Origin: Blastobasis lacticolella
Taxonomy: Eukaryota > Arthropoda > Insecta > Lepidoptera > Blastobasidae
NCBI GenBank assembly: GCA_905147135.1
Contig: LR990061.1
Location: 3,510,026 to 3,574,025, forward strand
Direction: 5' to 3'
Length of the DNA: 64,000 nucleotides
Part shown: piece by piece, positions 55,309 to 64,000 of the stretch
Layout: each line of letters begins with the position of its first letter
Position numbering within the stretch: position 1 is the first letter of the stretch
The notes under the pieces: generated by a model
Told to the model about the DNA's origin: nothing
The model's input: the letters and a program-made list of their open reading frames with translations, nothing else
Database searches by the model: none
Program-made: the position numbers and the translations under genes

Positions 55309-58300
55309 TATTCAATGTACTTTATTTCAGACACAATATATCCATAGTTTAATACAAAATAAAGAAAATAAAGATAAAAATAAATAAAATGAAAATCTTA
55401 ATTCTAACCATCTAGCAGTTTGGTCCAGTAAAGAGCACTTATATATAAACTACCCTTTACTGAACAAAACCGGCCTAGATCCCATATGGACATCGTTCCA
55501 GTGCCTAACAATAGGACACTGTAGTCTGTCCGCGATAGGGTTCAGGAGACTACTGGCGCTGCTCAGCACTCGCCCAAGCAGGGAGGCTGTGCGCTTGCGC
55601 ACAATGGCGTTGAAACCGTCCACTTTTGCATCCGCAAACATAGCGGACGCGCTGCAATATCTAGGCAGCCCCAGCAGTATCCTGAACGCGTCATTGTACT
55701 GGACGCGGAGCGCCCTGAATGCCTTCTGCGAATACTTGACCCACAGGCTGCACGTGTAAAACGACTGACAGTAGGCTCTAAACAGAGTGATTTTAACATC
55801 TCTTGTACAACGTGCGAACCTACGAGCCAACATATTCGCCCGTACAGCCAGGGCCCTCCGCTCCCTCTCAATATCTGCATCATCTGACAGATCCTCAGCG
55901 ACCCAGTGTCCCAGGTACTTAAACCGTGAGACGAGCTTCAGCTGCCTTCCACCAAGTGTGACCGATGGCACCTTCTCAGGCTTTTTGTTGCCCGCTTTAA
56001 AAACCAGGAGCTCAGATTTATCGGTGTTGTACCTGAGACCATGGGTCCTTGCATATTCCTCACATATGTGAACCAATTTCCTCAAAGCTCCGATCGACGG
56101 ACTCAGCAACACCATGTCGTCTGCGTAACTAATATTATTGACAATATTACCATCAATCGAGCAGCCGACCCTGGTGTTACTGAGCTCGACGATCAGATCG
56201 TTAATATACAAATTAAAAAGGTTAGGCGAGGATAGACCACCCTGCCTAACCCCACACTCTAACCTATACTCATCAGAGTAAGCCCCACCCCACTTTACTT
56301 GGTTGTTCTGATTACCGTACCAATATGTCAATAACTGCACCATATCCGGCGGAGCACTGGTACGTTCCCTCGATTTCCGCCAAAGCACCCCATAAGAAAC
56401 TAAATCGAATGCCTTTGACAAGTCCAAGAAGCATGCGTAAACTGGCGTACGCCTTTGTGTGTAGTAATTGACTGTGTGTTTTAAACACAGTATAGCTGAC
56501 TCAGTGGAGAGTTGCGGTCTAAAACCAAACTGGGCATCATGCAATCTCATACACTTGGCCAGCCTACCATCAATGAGTCGATCCAGTATCTTGGCTATAA
56601 TAGTTGCCAATGAGATAGGTCTATAATTGGACTTGTCAGAGGCATCGACTACCCTACTCTTCACAATCGGCACTACAGTTGTTCTCATCAGGTCCCTCGG
56701 CAAATAGGAGTGACACAGACACAGGTTGAACAAAACCGCCAGAACCCTTGACAGATGCGGCCCAGCGAACTGCAAATGCTCAATACTGAGCCCGTCGTGC
56801 CCCGGTGACTTACCTCTAGTCATCTTTTGGACAGCTAAAGATATCTCTTTAGATGTAAATCTCAGAGGCTGCGCCAAGGATCCAGGTTCCCCCTTGGTCA
56901 TAGACTTATCACACACGAGAGAACTAGGTACCCTAAAGTGATCTTTAAAAAGCTGGGCTATGTGTCTATGATCACTACACCCCTCCACGCTTGCTGGCAT
57001 ACTCGACGCCCCCTTCAGTCTGTTGGTTTGTTTCCAGAAGTTACCAAAGTCATTTGCTGAGTGGCTAGTAGCTAAAATGTCCATTTGTATCTGTGCTTGA
57101 TTGTCTTGACACCACTTCAGCTTACTCTTAAATGCCTTTCTGGATTCACACATTTTCGAGTACAGTACACCCGTATTTGGTTTACCTTGTAATAACCAGA
57201 GCTGAAAACAGCGTCGAGCCTCCACATGCGCTTCGCGAACGTGTTTATTCCAGCCCGTGACACGTTTCCCTCTCCTAGGCTGTCGCTTTTTGGAGCTCGC
57301 GATGGCCGCCCCCGTCAAAGATTCCACCAACCTATGGTACAGCGTATCTACAACCTCTTTATGTTCCTCATTGGCACAGTAACCATCACAACACAAGCTA
57401 CATTCCCTAGGAAAATCAATCTCCCTTAACTTCTTATTACAAAATTCACCATATTTTTGGATTTGCACACTATCTCTCTCTCCCCAAAATACATTGTTTG
57501 GTGTGCGAGTTAAGCCATGAATACAATTCAACCTTCCAATATTACACTCAACTTCAAGCGGGAAATGGTCCGACCAAAATACATCGTACCGTATCCTTAC
57601 ATTAGTAACCGCCTGTAAGGCCGACTCCGTGACGATGCAGTGGTCCAACCACCTCTCGCACCCATGAGCATCGCTGACAAAAGTGTATGAATTGGATGTT
57701 TTACCCAGCATATTATAATCTACACACTGCCAGTTTTGTTCAGAACAAAACTCTGAAAGTTCCCTGAAAAATAGTTCGCCAGGATGGGCATTAAAGTCCC
57801 CCATAATAAAAGCTGTATTTATAGAACTACTAACAACTATTGCACTTATTTCACTCATACAGTCTGTAAATTCAGTCAGCGAGTCCTGTGAGTCAGTTGG
57901 CATATACACAGAAAATACTAAGAATGAGCACTCACTTGTGCATGCCTTAATCGCCACCAAACGAGCACTACTACACTGAATGACAGACACTGACGAAAAC
58001 ACTCCCTTTCGCCACATAACTGCCACGCCCCCATAAGGCCTACCACGTACAATTCCCTTTGATGTGTCTACGGCTGATTTACTCGTAAACTCAAAATCCT
58101 TGTCTATGCAGCCTATGAAGGTCACATCATGAGGCATCAGCCAGGTCTCCTGGAGTGCTATAACATCCGCTGATCTACATAGTCCACGAATTCCATCTAT
58201 AGATCTTTGAACATTCTTACAATTAAAACTTACGAATTTAGCCGTTTTATTCGTATTTAAATCCATAATGGTATTGTTTAACTTTGTTTATTACCTTCGC

Positions 58301-59049
58301 TCACACGTGTGGAGTCTCGAACCTTAAAGTTAACAAAACGCCGAAAACAAATACCCTCCGGCCACAATTCGTCATTCATAAAAATAATCAATTTGTTCTC
58401 TGGAATAAAAAATTTATAAGCGTTATACTGCTTTTCCTTTTTCATATTAATTTTTTCCAATGTTACATTAACTTTCGTTTGTTCAAAGATATAATTTACT
58501 ATGTCACATTCTTTGGCCAACTTGTCGACATTATTTATAAACAAAGGAATCTTTGTGTCCGCCGCCCTAAAAGTGCTCGTGGAATTTATCATTGCTCTGC
58601 CTCTGTTTCCAATGAATTTATTACGTAAACTCTTTCTCCGCACTTCAATCCATTCATCCGTATTCTTTGATCGTGTGTCCGTCTTTCGTAAACAATCCGC
58701 ATAAGTACCCGCTTGCGCTGCATTATTGGTTTGTTGCCCATTGCAAACAGATACACGTGCCCCACTATCGGTCATTGACACGGACCGGGCCTCACGCACC
58801 TCGGTTTCTACATTTTGCAAGACCGTGGTGGCCTCCACGTGCCCTATATCTGTCTCCTTCCGACCCATTTTGCATTGACCAACGACTGTATGCACACCCT
58901 GTGTGGGTGAAAGAGACGGGCGACTGATATGCGCGGCCGCAGGGACCGTTACTCGTTCTTCTCCAGCTACCTCCTTTATTGTCAATGGAATATTAAGTAA
59001 ACCGATCGGCCCGCTATTACATTCATCATAACTATTGTTCTCCTCTAAT
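55309..59049 (-). mobile_element. Rex1-clade LINE, nearly complete, inserted in the array
   Basis: 3.74 kb with ORF1 (5'-truncated) and an intact ORF2, ending with TGTGTCTGAAATAAAG and ATTGAATAAA. Both flanks are tetraspanin array sequence: to the left CTGCCCCTGGACAGCCC, to the right GGCTCCTAAACCCAGTCC, which are adjacent in the undisturbed copy at about 59,225-59,260. A clear target duplication is not seen, as is common for this clade. The nested relative at 39.6-41.0 kb is a different, dead subfamily. Confidence 0.88.
55450..58266 (-). CDS. Rex1-clade LINE ORF2: endonuclease/reverse transcriptase
   Basis: 938 codons, ATG to stop without interruption. The N-terminal apurinic-type (EEP) endonuclease has FVSFNCKNVQ (about residue 13), IALQETWL (about 38), IMGDFNAHPG (about 154) and SDHFPLEV (about 235). 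The reverse transcriptase has NYRPISLATIIAKILDRLID, AQFGFRPQLSTESAI, motif A CFLDLSKAFDLV (about 612), motif B GVRQGGLSSPNLF, and motif C ISYADDMVLL (about 713). These are followed by FKYLGHWV and NMLARRFARC, the segment that places it in the Rex1/Babar group within the CR1 superfamily. All catalytic residues are present. It nicks target DNA and copies its own RNA at the site. The start codon lies 11 bases after ORF1's stop. Confidence 0.95.
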   Translation of the reverse strand: MDLNTNKTAKFVSFNCKNVQRSIDGIRGLCRSADVIALQETWLMPHDVTFIGCIDKDFEFTSKSAVDTSKGIVRGRPYGGVAVMWRKGVFSSVSVIQCSSARLVAIKACTSECSFLVFSVYMPTDSQDSLTEFTDCMSEISAIVVSSSINTAFIMGDFNAHPGELFFRELSEFCSEQNWQCVDYNMLGKTSNSYTFVSDAHGCERWLDHCIVTESALQAVTNVRIRYDVFWSDHFPLEVECNIGRLNCIHGLTRTPNNVFWGERDSVQIQKYGEFCNKKLREIDFPRECSLCCDGYCANEEHKEVVDTLYHRLVESLTGAAIASSKKRQPRRGKRVTGWNKHVREAHVEARRCFQLWLLQGKPNTGVLYSKMCESRKAFKSKLKWCQDNQAQIQMDILATSHSANDFGNFWKQTNRLKGASSMPASVEGCSDHRHIAQLFKDHFRVPSSLVCDKSMTKGEPGSLAQPLRFTSKEISLAVQKMTRGKSPGHDGLSIEHLQFAGPHLSRVLAVLFNLCLCHSYLPRDLMRTTVVPIVKSRVVDASDKSNYRPISLATIIAKILDRLIDGRLAKCMRLHDAQFGFRPQLSTESAILCLKHTVNYYTQRRTPVYACFLDLSKAFDLVSYGVLWRKSRERTSAPPDMVQLLTYWYGNQNNQVKWGGAYSDEYRLECGVRQGGLSSPNLFNLYINDLIVELSNTRVGCSIDGNIVNNISYADDMVLLSPSIGALRKLVHICEEYARTHGLRYNTDKSELLVFKAGNKKPEKVPSVTLGGRQLKLVSRFKYLGHWVAEDLSDDADIERERRALAVRANMLARRFARCTRDVKITLFRAYCQSFYTCSLWVKYSQKAFRALRVQYNDAFRILLGLPRYCSASAMFADAKVDGFNAIVRKRTASLLGRVLSSASSLLNPIADRLQCPIVRHWNDVHMGSRPVLFSKG

Positions 59050-59054
59050 GGCTC
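58278..59054 (-). CDS. Rex1-clade LINE ORF1, 5'-truncated
   Basis: Open from the insertion junction near 59,050 to TAA at 58,278, about 258 codons with no good start; the N-terminus is lost by truncation. The C-terminal half holds KIPLFINNVDKLAKECDIVN, YIFEQTKVNVTLEKINMKK and PEGICFRRFVNFK. From memory, this RNA-binding-like fold is seen in ORF1 of many insect LINEs. The N-terminal part is low-complexity. It binds element RNA by analogy. The short gap to ORF2 suggests coupled translation. Confidence 0.8.
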   Translation of the reverse strand, partial: EPLEENNSYDECNSGPIGLLNIPLTIKEVAGEERVTVPAAAHISRPSLSPTQGVHTVVGQCKMGRKETDIGHVEATTVLQNVETEVREARSVSMTDSGARVSVCNGQQTNNAAQAGTYADCLRKTDTRSKNTDEWIEVRRKSLRNKFIGNRGRAMINSTSTFRAADTKIPLFINNVDKLAKECDIVNYIFEQTKVNVTLEKINMKKEKQYNAYKFFIPENKLIIFMNDELWPEGICFRRFVNFKVRDSTRVSEGNKQS

Positions 59055-59428
59055 CTAAACCCAGTCCTCTTCCTGTCCTGTCACTCTGCGACCCTTTCTT
59101 GTCTCCTGAACCCAATCCTATCACTCCCTATCACCCACATGGACTTCTGCAACTCGATCTGCCCCTCCAGCGTCATGGCGAGGTAGGTCACGAGCATGAC
59201 CCTGGACTTCTGCACCTCTATCTGCCCCTTGGCGGCCCTCGACTCCTGAAGCCTGTTACTTTCTTGTCACTTCCTGGTACCCAACTCCTGTAACTTCCTA
59301 CCCACCTGGACTTCTGCAGCCCAATCTGCCCCTCCAGCGTCTTGGCGAGGTTGGTCTCAGCCCTAGGTGGCTCTTTCTTGGCTCCCGAAGCCAGTCCTGT
59401 TCCTATCCTGTCACTCCCTATCACCCAC
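59050..59428 (-). repeat. Array of TM4-exon ends in the last tetraspanin intron
   Basis: Downstream of the true exon's donor, at least three further copies of its 3' end follow. At 59,301-59,360 the frame reads NLAKTLEGQIGLQKSRW, at 59,131-59,190 TYLAMTLEGQIELQKSMW, and at 59,198-59,239 a shorter copy reads KGQIEVQKS. They are separated by intron-derived spacers (GAAGCCAGTCCTGTTCC, CCCAATCCTATCACTCC). Each copy keeps a donor-like CAG|GTGGGT or a variant. The LINE at 55.3-59.05 kb interrupts the array. Confidence 0.85.
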
Positions 59429-59604
59429 CTGGACTTCTGCAACTCGATCTGCCCCTCCAAGGTCTTGGCGAGGTAGATGACCAGTAGCTGTGCGAGTGCG
59501 GCGCCGAGCGCCACGGACGCTAGCGCGTAGAGATTGCGCTCCATCCACAATCGTACGATCTCTATGCAACCGCTGGTCCATACGCGCTTCGACGCTTCTG
59601 CCAC
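59429..59604 (-). CDS. TspanC8-type tetraspanin, exon with end of large loop and TM4
   Basis: - strand acceptor TCCTTCTCCACCCCAG|GTG, phase 0; donor CAGAAGTCCAG|GTGGGT, phase 2. Codes VAEASKRVWTSGCIEIVRLW, MERNLYALASVALG and AALAQLLVIYLAKTLEGQIE. SGC carries the last cysteine of the large extracellular loop. NLYALASVALGAALAQLLVIYLA is the fourth membrane helix, and LAKTLEGQIELQKSR the start of the cytoplasmic tail. All this matches the ends of TspanC8 proteins (vertebrate Tspan5/14/15/17/33, fly Tsp3A/26A/86D) as I recall them. The gene on this strand continues to the exon at 53,737. Confidence 0.92.
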
Positions 59605-59789
59605 CTGGGGTGGAGAAGGAGGTGAGTGGCAATGGACGGTAAAATATTTAACCGTGACAATATTTAAACTAATTTATGTTGGGAAGAATAGATTTTGTTT
59701 GTTCATTTGTAAAAATTACTACATTATATACAAATGTAGAAATATATACAAATAATGTAGAAATTACCAAATAAACATCGTGTCTATAT

Positions 59790-60052
59790 TTACAATCGCT
59801 CGGTGGCTGCGAGTTCCCTGATAATTTGTAGCAATTAAAATTACTCGTTGCCTGCGAGTGTCCCCTGATCATAATAATTTGTGGCAATGGACGCTTAAAA
59901 TCACTTGTTGCCTGCGAATGTGTTCACTAATCATTACAATCTGTGGCAATGGACGCTTAAAAATCACTCGTTGCATGCGAGTGTGTTCACTAATCATTAT
60001 AATCTGTGGCAATGGAAGCTTAAAAATCATTCGTTGTGTGCGAATGTGTTCA
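59790..60052 (-). repeat. 63-bp tandem repeat in the tetraspanin intron
   Basis: Four or five units, each with CTCGTTGCCTGCGAGTGT (imperfect hairpin), a CACTAATCATTATAATCTGT stretch and GGCAATGGACGCTTAAAA. The unit is about 61-63 bp and the copies differ by a few bases. Confidence 0.8.
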
Positions 60053-60447
60053 CAGTGTTGTTCTAGACAGGTATGCTGCATTTTCGGCCACATCGTCGCT
60101 AACCACCAGGTTAGACAGCCGTCAAATGCCTGGCAAGTTCTTTATTAAGAGATATTCAATAAGAAAAGTAATCTGAATTTATTGCACCCAAGCTAGATAT
60201 TGTTTGACGCTAGCTTCATTTTTTAAATGAGAACTTGTGTTTTCTGCAAACTTTTGCCTCGAAACATCTTGTCTAAAAGTAAGTATCGTCAACTCGGGGC
60301 ACGATCCTTGACGATATATGCCCAGGCAGATCTCGCTGCTAAATTTGACGATCGGATACGGCATAATATACATACTCACGCTCGCATCCCCCAGGGGTAA
60401 GGTATCGAATGCCACAAGCTAGTCTAGATAGGAAATAAGCCACTCAC

Positions 60448-60627
60448 AGGATAGTTCTGCATCCCGTATCCGCACATGATGTTGACGAGTCCGGAGGCGA
60501 TGTCTGTCGCGTTCACGCAGCAAGAGAACGGCACCCCGCACCGTTCCACCGACGGCGACGAGCAGTTGAAGTATTCGTTCTTGGACCAGTCCATGTAGCC
60601 GTCGGATGTCAGCCCGCAGCAGTGGAA
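60448..60627 (-). CDS. TspanC8-type tetraspanin, large extracellular loop exon
   Basis: - strand acceptor TTCCATGCCCTTCCAG|TTCC, donor AACTATCCT|GTGAGT. Phase 0 on both sides, exactly 60 codons. It begins with [20 protein letters not shown], then [17 protein letters not shown] and [11 protein letters not shown]. The CCG motif defines tetraspanins. Seven cysteines here plus one in the next exon make eight, the mark of the TspanC8 subgroup, which binds the protease ADAM10 (Kuzbanian in flies) and guides its transport to the cell surface, affecting Notch cleavage. NCSS is a possible N-glycosylation site. Exons for membrane helices 1-3 were not found up to 64,000 and must lie further right. Confidence 0.95.
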
Positions 60628-60649
60628 CTGGAAGGGCATGGAAGGTCTT

Positions 60650-60725
60650 GTTATCATCATCATCATCATAATCATCATCATAGCAGCCGAGGGACGCCCA
60701 CTGATGGGCGCCCATTGCTGTTAAA
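60650..60725 (-). repeat. (ATC)n tail with LINE-end scrap
   Basis: ATCATCATCATCATCATAAT then AGCAGCCGAGGGACGCCCAC. The combination (CAT)n + CAGCCGA(A/G)GGACG is the reverse of a LINE end with a (GAT)n tail. Confidence 0.5.
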
Positions 60726-61114
60726 TGCTACATAACTAATGTAACGCAAAAACTGAGATATATGTTTGTTGGGTTGTTGATTAAGCACTTAAAAGGTTTA
60801 TTCGGCGCTCCATTGGCCTATATTTGTGGAAATATGTCTTGTTTTTATCTGTCACGGAAATGATTGAGTTTGAAAGAAAGTGACAAAGTAATTACCTAGC
60901 ATTGTGGAGCATCATATGACTTTTTCCGTTATTTCTGTGAATTTTAAGTACATCGGAACTATTTCATGGTATTATATACCTACACTCATGACTACTGATA
61001 ACTATTCTGTGGATTCTGTCGTTGGTTACATATTAGATTACGCATATTTAAATCTACTATGCTACATATCTTTATTATGTAACTGTTTTGTGTCCCAAAT
61101 AATTAAAATAAAAT

Positions 61115-61250
61115 AGGCCTCCCCCAGAGATCTCCACAAAGGCCGGTCCTGTGCCTTCCGCATTCACCTGGTCCCTGCCAACTTTACCAGGTCGGTCCGC
61201 CTTGTAGGAGGCCTACCCACGCTGCGTCTTTCGGTGGAGATCTTGTTGTT
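61115..61250 (-). pseudogene. Non-LTR ORF2 C-terminal scrap
   Basis: The + strand carries GGCCTCCCCCAGAGATCTCC, TTTACCAGGTCGGTCCGCCT and CACGCTGCGTCTTTCGG. On the - strand this reads VGRPPTR, TDLVKLAG and WRSLGEAY, the usual end of a LINE ORF2. It is the sibling of 35,830-35,955. Confidence 0.6.
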
Positions 61251-61532
61251 TACCTACCTAACTCTAGAACTGGGTATCCAAGCAAGGACAGAATTAATAA
61301 TGTCACAAAAATCTTTTAAATAGATATTACGGCTTTTTGGACGATAAAAGCAATATTTTTGGCGTCAGTATCCCGGTCGTGCTATCGCGCGCGTGGGCCC
61401 GGGTTAGCCTTGACCATGATCGATAATTGCAATAACCTCCATCTGACCTCCATGATCCTGTTTACAGGGGAACCTGACCAGAAAACTGGAAATAGCGAAT
61501 GCCTAATTAGTTTTAGTCTACATTGCTGCTCT

Positions 61533-61665
61533 ATGGCCACAAACTTATTTGACCCGGTGCGCGGTGGCCAAACCTGAAACTATGGAAACTTCATGCTAAA
61601 ATGTGATTAAAATGACATGTCAATGCCAAGAACAGCGATGCCGTCACCGGCTCATACAAGTTTAC
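61533..61665 (+). mobile_element. MITE family C, diverged copy
   Basis: ATGGCCACAAACTTATTTGA, GGTGGCCAAACCTGAAACTA and GACATGTCAATGCCAAGAAC. The right terminus (ACAAGTTTACA) is worn. Confidence 0.6.
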
Positions 61666-61994
61666 ATTCGAAATGTGTTTGACAATCAAAGTGGCTATGG
61701 ATTTGAGGTACTAAGTGATAATCACCACCATACGCAATACCAATTATTGAATTATCGATACAAAAATATATGCCTTTGACATCTACAGTGTACAACTGTT
61801 ATATGACGTCATCTCAGTTGAACACTAGCCATAGCGAATACCAAATTAGGGTTTAGTGGACATCTTATGTCAAATTTAGTTGAACACTGAGTTAGTCAAT
61901 AGCCCCGCAGATTGGATCATGGTTACATTCAGTCGCCTGAATGTGCCAGGTTTCGTCACGATGTTTTTTCTCATCGTAAGAGCATTTTGGCCGA

Positions 61995-62655
61995 TCGAGG
62001 TACGAAATTGCAGTTTTAAAGTTCGCGAAGTTACTTTGTTTAACATTCAGTGAGTCAATACAAAAGGCTGTTCGTCATCGTCATGCATTAACTAAAAAAC
62101 ATCGGCGTCCGACTATCAAATACGTATTGAGTGTAAGAAGTTCGTGAAATAACGCACGACTCGCTATGAGCAACATTTCAAACCGGCTGGAACGCCGACT
62201 AACTTGCGGTTCCAATGTTTGCGTGACACACGGCAGATAAAGGTCGTCGAGCCATAAATGATAAATGGATGTGAATCATCCACTGATTTTGAGCCACGAT
62301 GTTTCTCATTATTATGTGGCTAAAGTATTCGAGCTTCCATTTTTATTCTGTTGAGAACTTCAAGTTTCTTTCTTTCTTTAAATTTTAAATTATGAACGTA
62401 CACCATCACACCAATTGGCTTGAGCTGAAAATCAGCGTCGCAGCCTAAGCTGTGGCAATATGCTGAGCTGGAACCGTTTCGGCATTTTATTACTCAGTGT
62501 ACCTATTTAGTGTAAGTCAACAATGTAAATGTCGAATAAATGATTATTCTACTTTTTTCTTTCCCGTTCACCGCAACACAGACTTATTTCGCACTCTGAT
62601 CAGTCCATGATGTCATCAACATCGTCGGTTGCTATAAAATAATCATTCTTGGAGC
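61995..62655. other. Non-coding DNA
   Basis: No gene or named repeat seen; it separates the middle and head pieces of the split SINE. Confidence 0.35.
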
Positions 62656-62844
62656 ATCCGTAAGAGCATCGGTTAGAATTCAACTAATGTACATAACTCA
62701 GAAAAGAGTCATTGGTACATGGAAGCAGTGGGATTCGAACCCGGTACCTCTCCCTTACGAGTCGGATTCTCAACCGCTCGGCCACCGACGCTCAGATTAC
62801 GGTTACTATATCCACACCTCAGAAGCCTGAATACGCGTTGTCAT

Positions 62845-63202
62845 AAAATAAGAGAGGTAGGGCATGGCGGGGTATCTCGTTCGAATTGGAGCCGCCCGAC
62901 TGGGGAAGTACCTCCACCTTACAGAATATCGCAGCTAAATAATACTCTTTTAAATAGTATTGTGTTTCTGCCGGTGAGTAAGGTTTCCAGTGCTCCATGG
63001 GGTGGGGATTTGGGGAACCGTGGCTTTGGCAGTGGAGTGGTATTTGCTTTTTGCTGCCAGAGCAACGTGTTATAGAGGTGGGCAACGCATTAGCGATACT
63101 CTTGGTGTTGCTAATGTCTATAAGCAGTGGTGACCACTTTCCATCAGGTGGCCCGCTTGCCTGTTTGCCTACCGTATGACATAAAAAAAAAAAAAAAAAA
63201 AA
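62845..63202 (+). mobile_element. Dispersed repeat G, longer copy with A-run
   Basis: From CATGGCGGGGTATCTCGTTC and TGGAGCCGCCCGACTGGGGA through TGCCGGTGAGTAAGGTTTCC, GTGGCTTTGGCAGTGGAGTG, CACTTTCCATCAGGTGGCCC to GCCTACCGTATGACAT and 20 A's. It has no tRNA-like boxes. The 250 bp nearest the A-run match the inverted copy at 39,139-39,386 almost perfectly. Diverged scraps of the same family are scattered through the window. Confidence 0.8.
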
Positions 63203-63204
63203 TA

Positions 63205-63900
63205 TCAATTATCACCAGAAACGTGTTATCCAAATCGGTATTGCAAAGCCATTAGCCATAATCTTCACTGTATGAGAAGAGAAAGTGCAAACCAGCTTTC
63301 TTTGGGTCAAAAACCAATACACGCGAGAACTGGCCCACTAACCGACTTTCTTAAAAACCGCTCGTAAAAGATTATGCAAGCACCTCATGTTGTGACATCG
63401 ATTACCGTTTAATGGCCTTACGTAACTTTATTTGACTTCGTTTCGATTTTGGACAGAAGCCACTGATCAACAAATAGCTGGCTAGGTGGCAAGATATTAT
63501 CAAAAATATATAGGCAAATGTAAGTTTAATTTCATCCCTATGAATAATAACATATCTGTCACAGATATTATACCTACATTCATTTATTAGGTACTTTACA
63601 ATTTGTATTACGTGATTACTTATATACGAATAAACAGTCGAGTTTGATAACATTTATACATACATACATACACACTTATATCCGTATCCGGCAGAGATAG
63701 GCAGAATCTATCGTTACGAGCTACGATCTGACACCCCTATTTTCCCTCATCCACACTCATCCATCTGGCATAGGCAATGTTACACTTATAAAGTAGTTGA
63801 AGATAGCTTACTTCATCTAAACAAGGCTTTTTGTGTGAATAGAGAGAATCCCAAAGGTCTAAGTCTTAACTTTTTTTAAACCCAAGGGTTTTCATCATAT
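63205..63900. other. AT-rich DNA, no gene recognised
   Basis: Only a short (CATA)n run near 63,660 and ordinary AT-rich sequence. It may be intron of the tetraspanin gene if that gene extends to the right. Confidence 0.35.
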
Positions 63901-63904
63901 TCTG

Positions 63905-63975
63905 TCAAGCAAGTCTGAGCAGTCCGCCTGGGTGAGTACGTCCGCCTAATCTATTTCTGCCGCTGAGCACCGACT
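63905..63975 (+). repeat. GTCCGCCTGGGTGAGTAC repeat, cut by the window edge
   Basis: CAAGTCTGAGCAGTCCGCCT, GGGTGAGTACGTCCGCC, CTATTTCTGCCGC, as at 6000-6310. Confidence 0.55.
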
Positions 63976-64000
63976 CGAGAGGTGAGTGGAGGTGTGTAAG

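Larger units (their letters stand above)
61355..62795 (-). repeat. SINE family A copy split into three pieces
   Basis: Tail at about 61,355-61,480 (GTATCCCGGTCGTGCTATCG, TTGACCATGATCGATAATTG), middle at about 61,913-61,992 (GATTGGATCATGGTTACATT, TTTCGTCACGATGTTTT), head at about 62,662-62,795 (AAGAGCATCGGTTAGAATTC, GTACATGGAAGCAGTGGGAT, CGAACCCGGTACCTCTCCCT, CCGCTCGGCCACCGACG). The order is that of one SINE, so it was probably broken by insertions, one of them the MITE C copy at 61,533. Three independent fragments remain possible. Confidence 0.6.

Noticed and set aside
62719..63208. Open frames on both strands in the repeat G/SINE A region
   Set aside because: They lie wholly within dispersed repeats; the same frames occur in the copy at 39,139-39,529.
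1..64000. CRISPR array, bacterial operons or a viral genome
   Set aside because: Spliced genes, SINEs and MITEs show insect nuclear DNA; no regular direct repeats with unique spacers and no capsid or envelope genes were seen.

Overview
This is nuclear DNA from an insect, most likely a moth or butterfly. The window is AT-rich, its genes are split by introns, and the long gene-poor stretches are filled with transposable elements. These include a BEL/Pao LTR element, Rex1-clade and other non-LTR elements, a Penelope-like remnant, tRNA-headed SINEs, and hAT- and Tc1/mariner-type MITEs. The lepidopteran assignment is inferred from remembered repeat styles and was not checked by a search. There are no bacterial operons, CRISPR arrays or rRNA genes.

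Layout. At 1-2929 lies the 3' half of a BEL/Pao retrotransposon with an open pol frame, cut by the left window edge. From 2930 to 38,000 there is no gene I can support firmly. This part holds SINE, LINE and MITE copies, a Penelope-like fragment (17.8-18.3 kb), an RTE-like ORF2 tail (17.0-17.6 kb), and three GC-richer patches that could be exons (near 3.4, 14.0 and 27.9 kb).

At 38,061-47,083 a multi-exon host gene runs on the + strand. Eight exons are reconstructed and most have matching splice phases. The product is about 430 residues and resembles the axonemal C1a-32/CFAP119 (CLAMP domain) family. Its first intron carries a hAT-like element with an 8-bp target duplication, which itself contains a poly(T)-bounded repeat and a decayed Rex1-like LINE. 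At 53,737-60,627 a TspanC8-type tetraspanin runs on the - strand. Its large extracellular loop, fourth membrane helix and probable C-terminal tail are seen; the N-terminal exons are not found. The last intron holds a tandem array made from the end of the TM4 exon. An almost complete Rex1-clade LINE (55.3-59.05 kb) with an intact 938-residue endonuclease/reverse transcriptase has landed inside that array.

The two host genes converge. The sequence between them (47.1-53.7 kb) has no coding exon I can see and may include a long tetraspanin 3' UTR. I found no new multi-gene system. The most notable structures are the exon-derived array in the tetraspanin gene, the nested hAT insertion, the duplicated splice acceptor in the axonemal gene, and several small hairpin MITE families.
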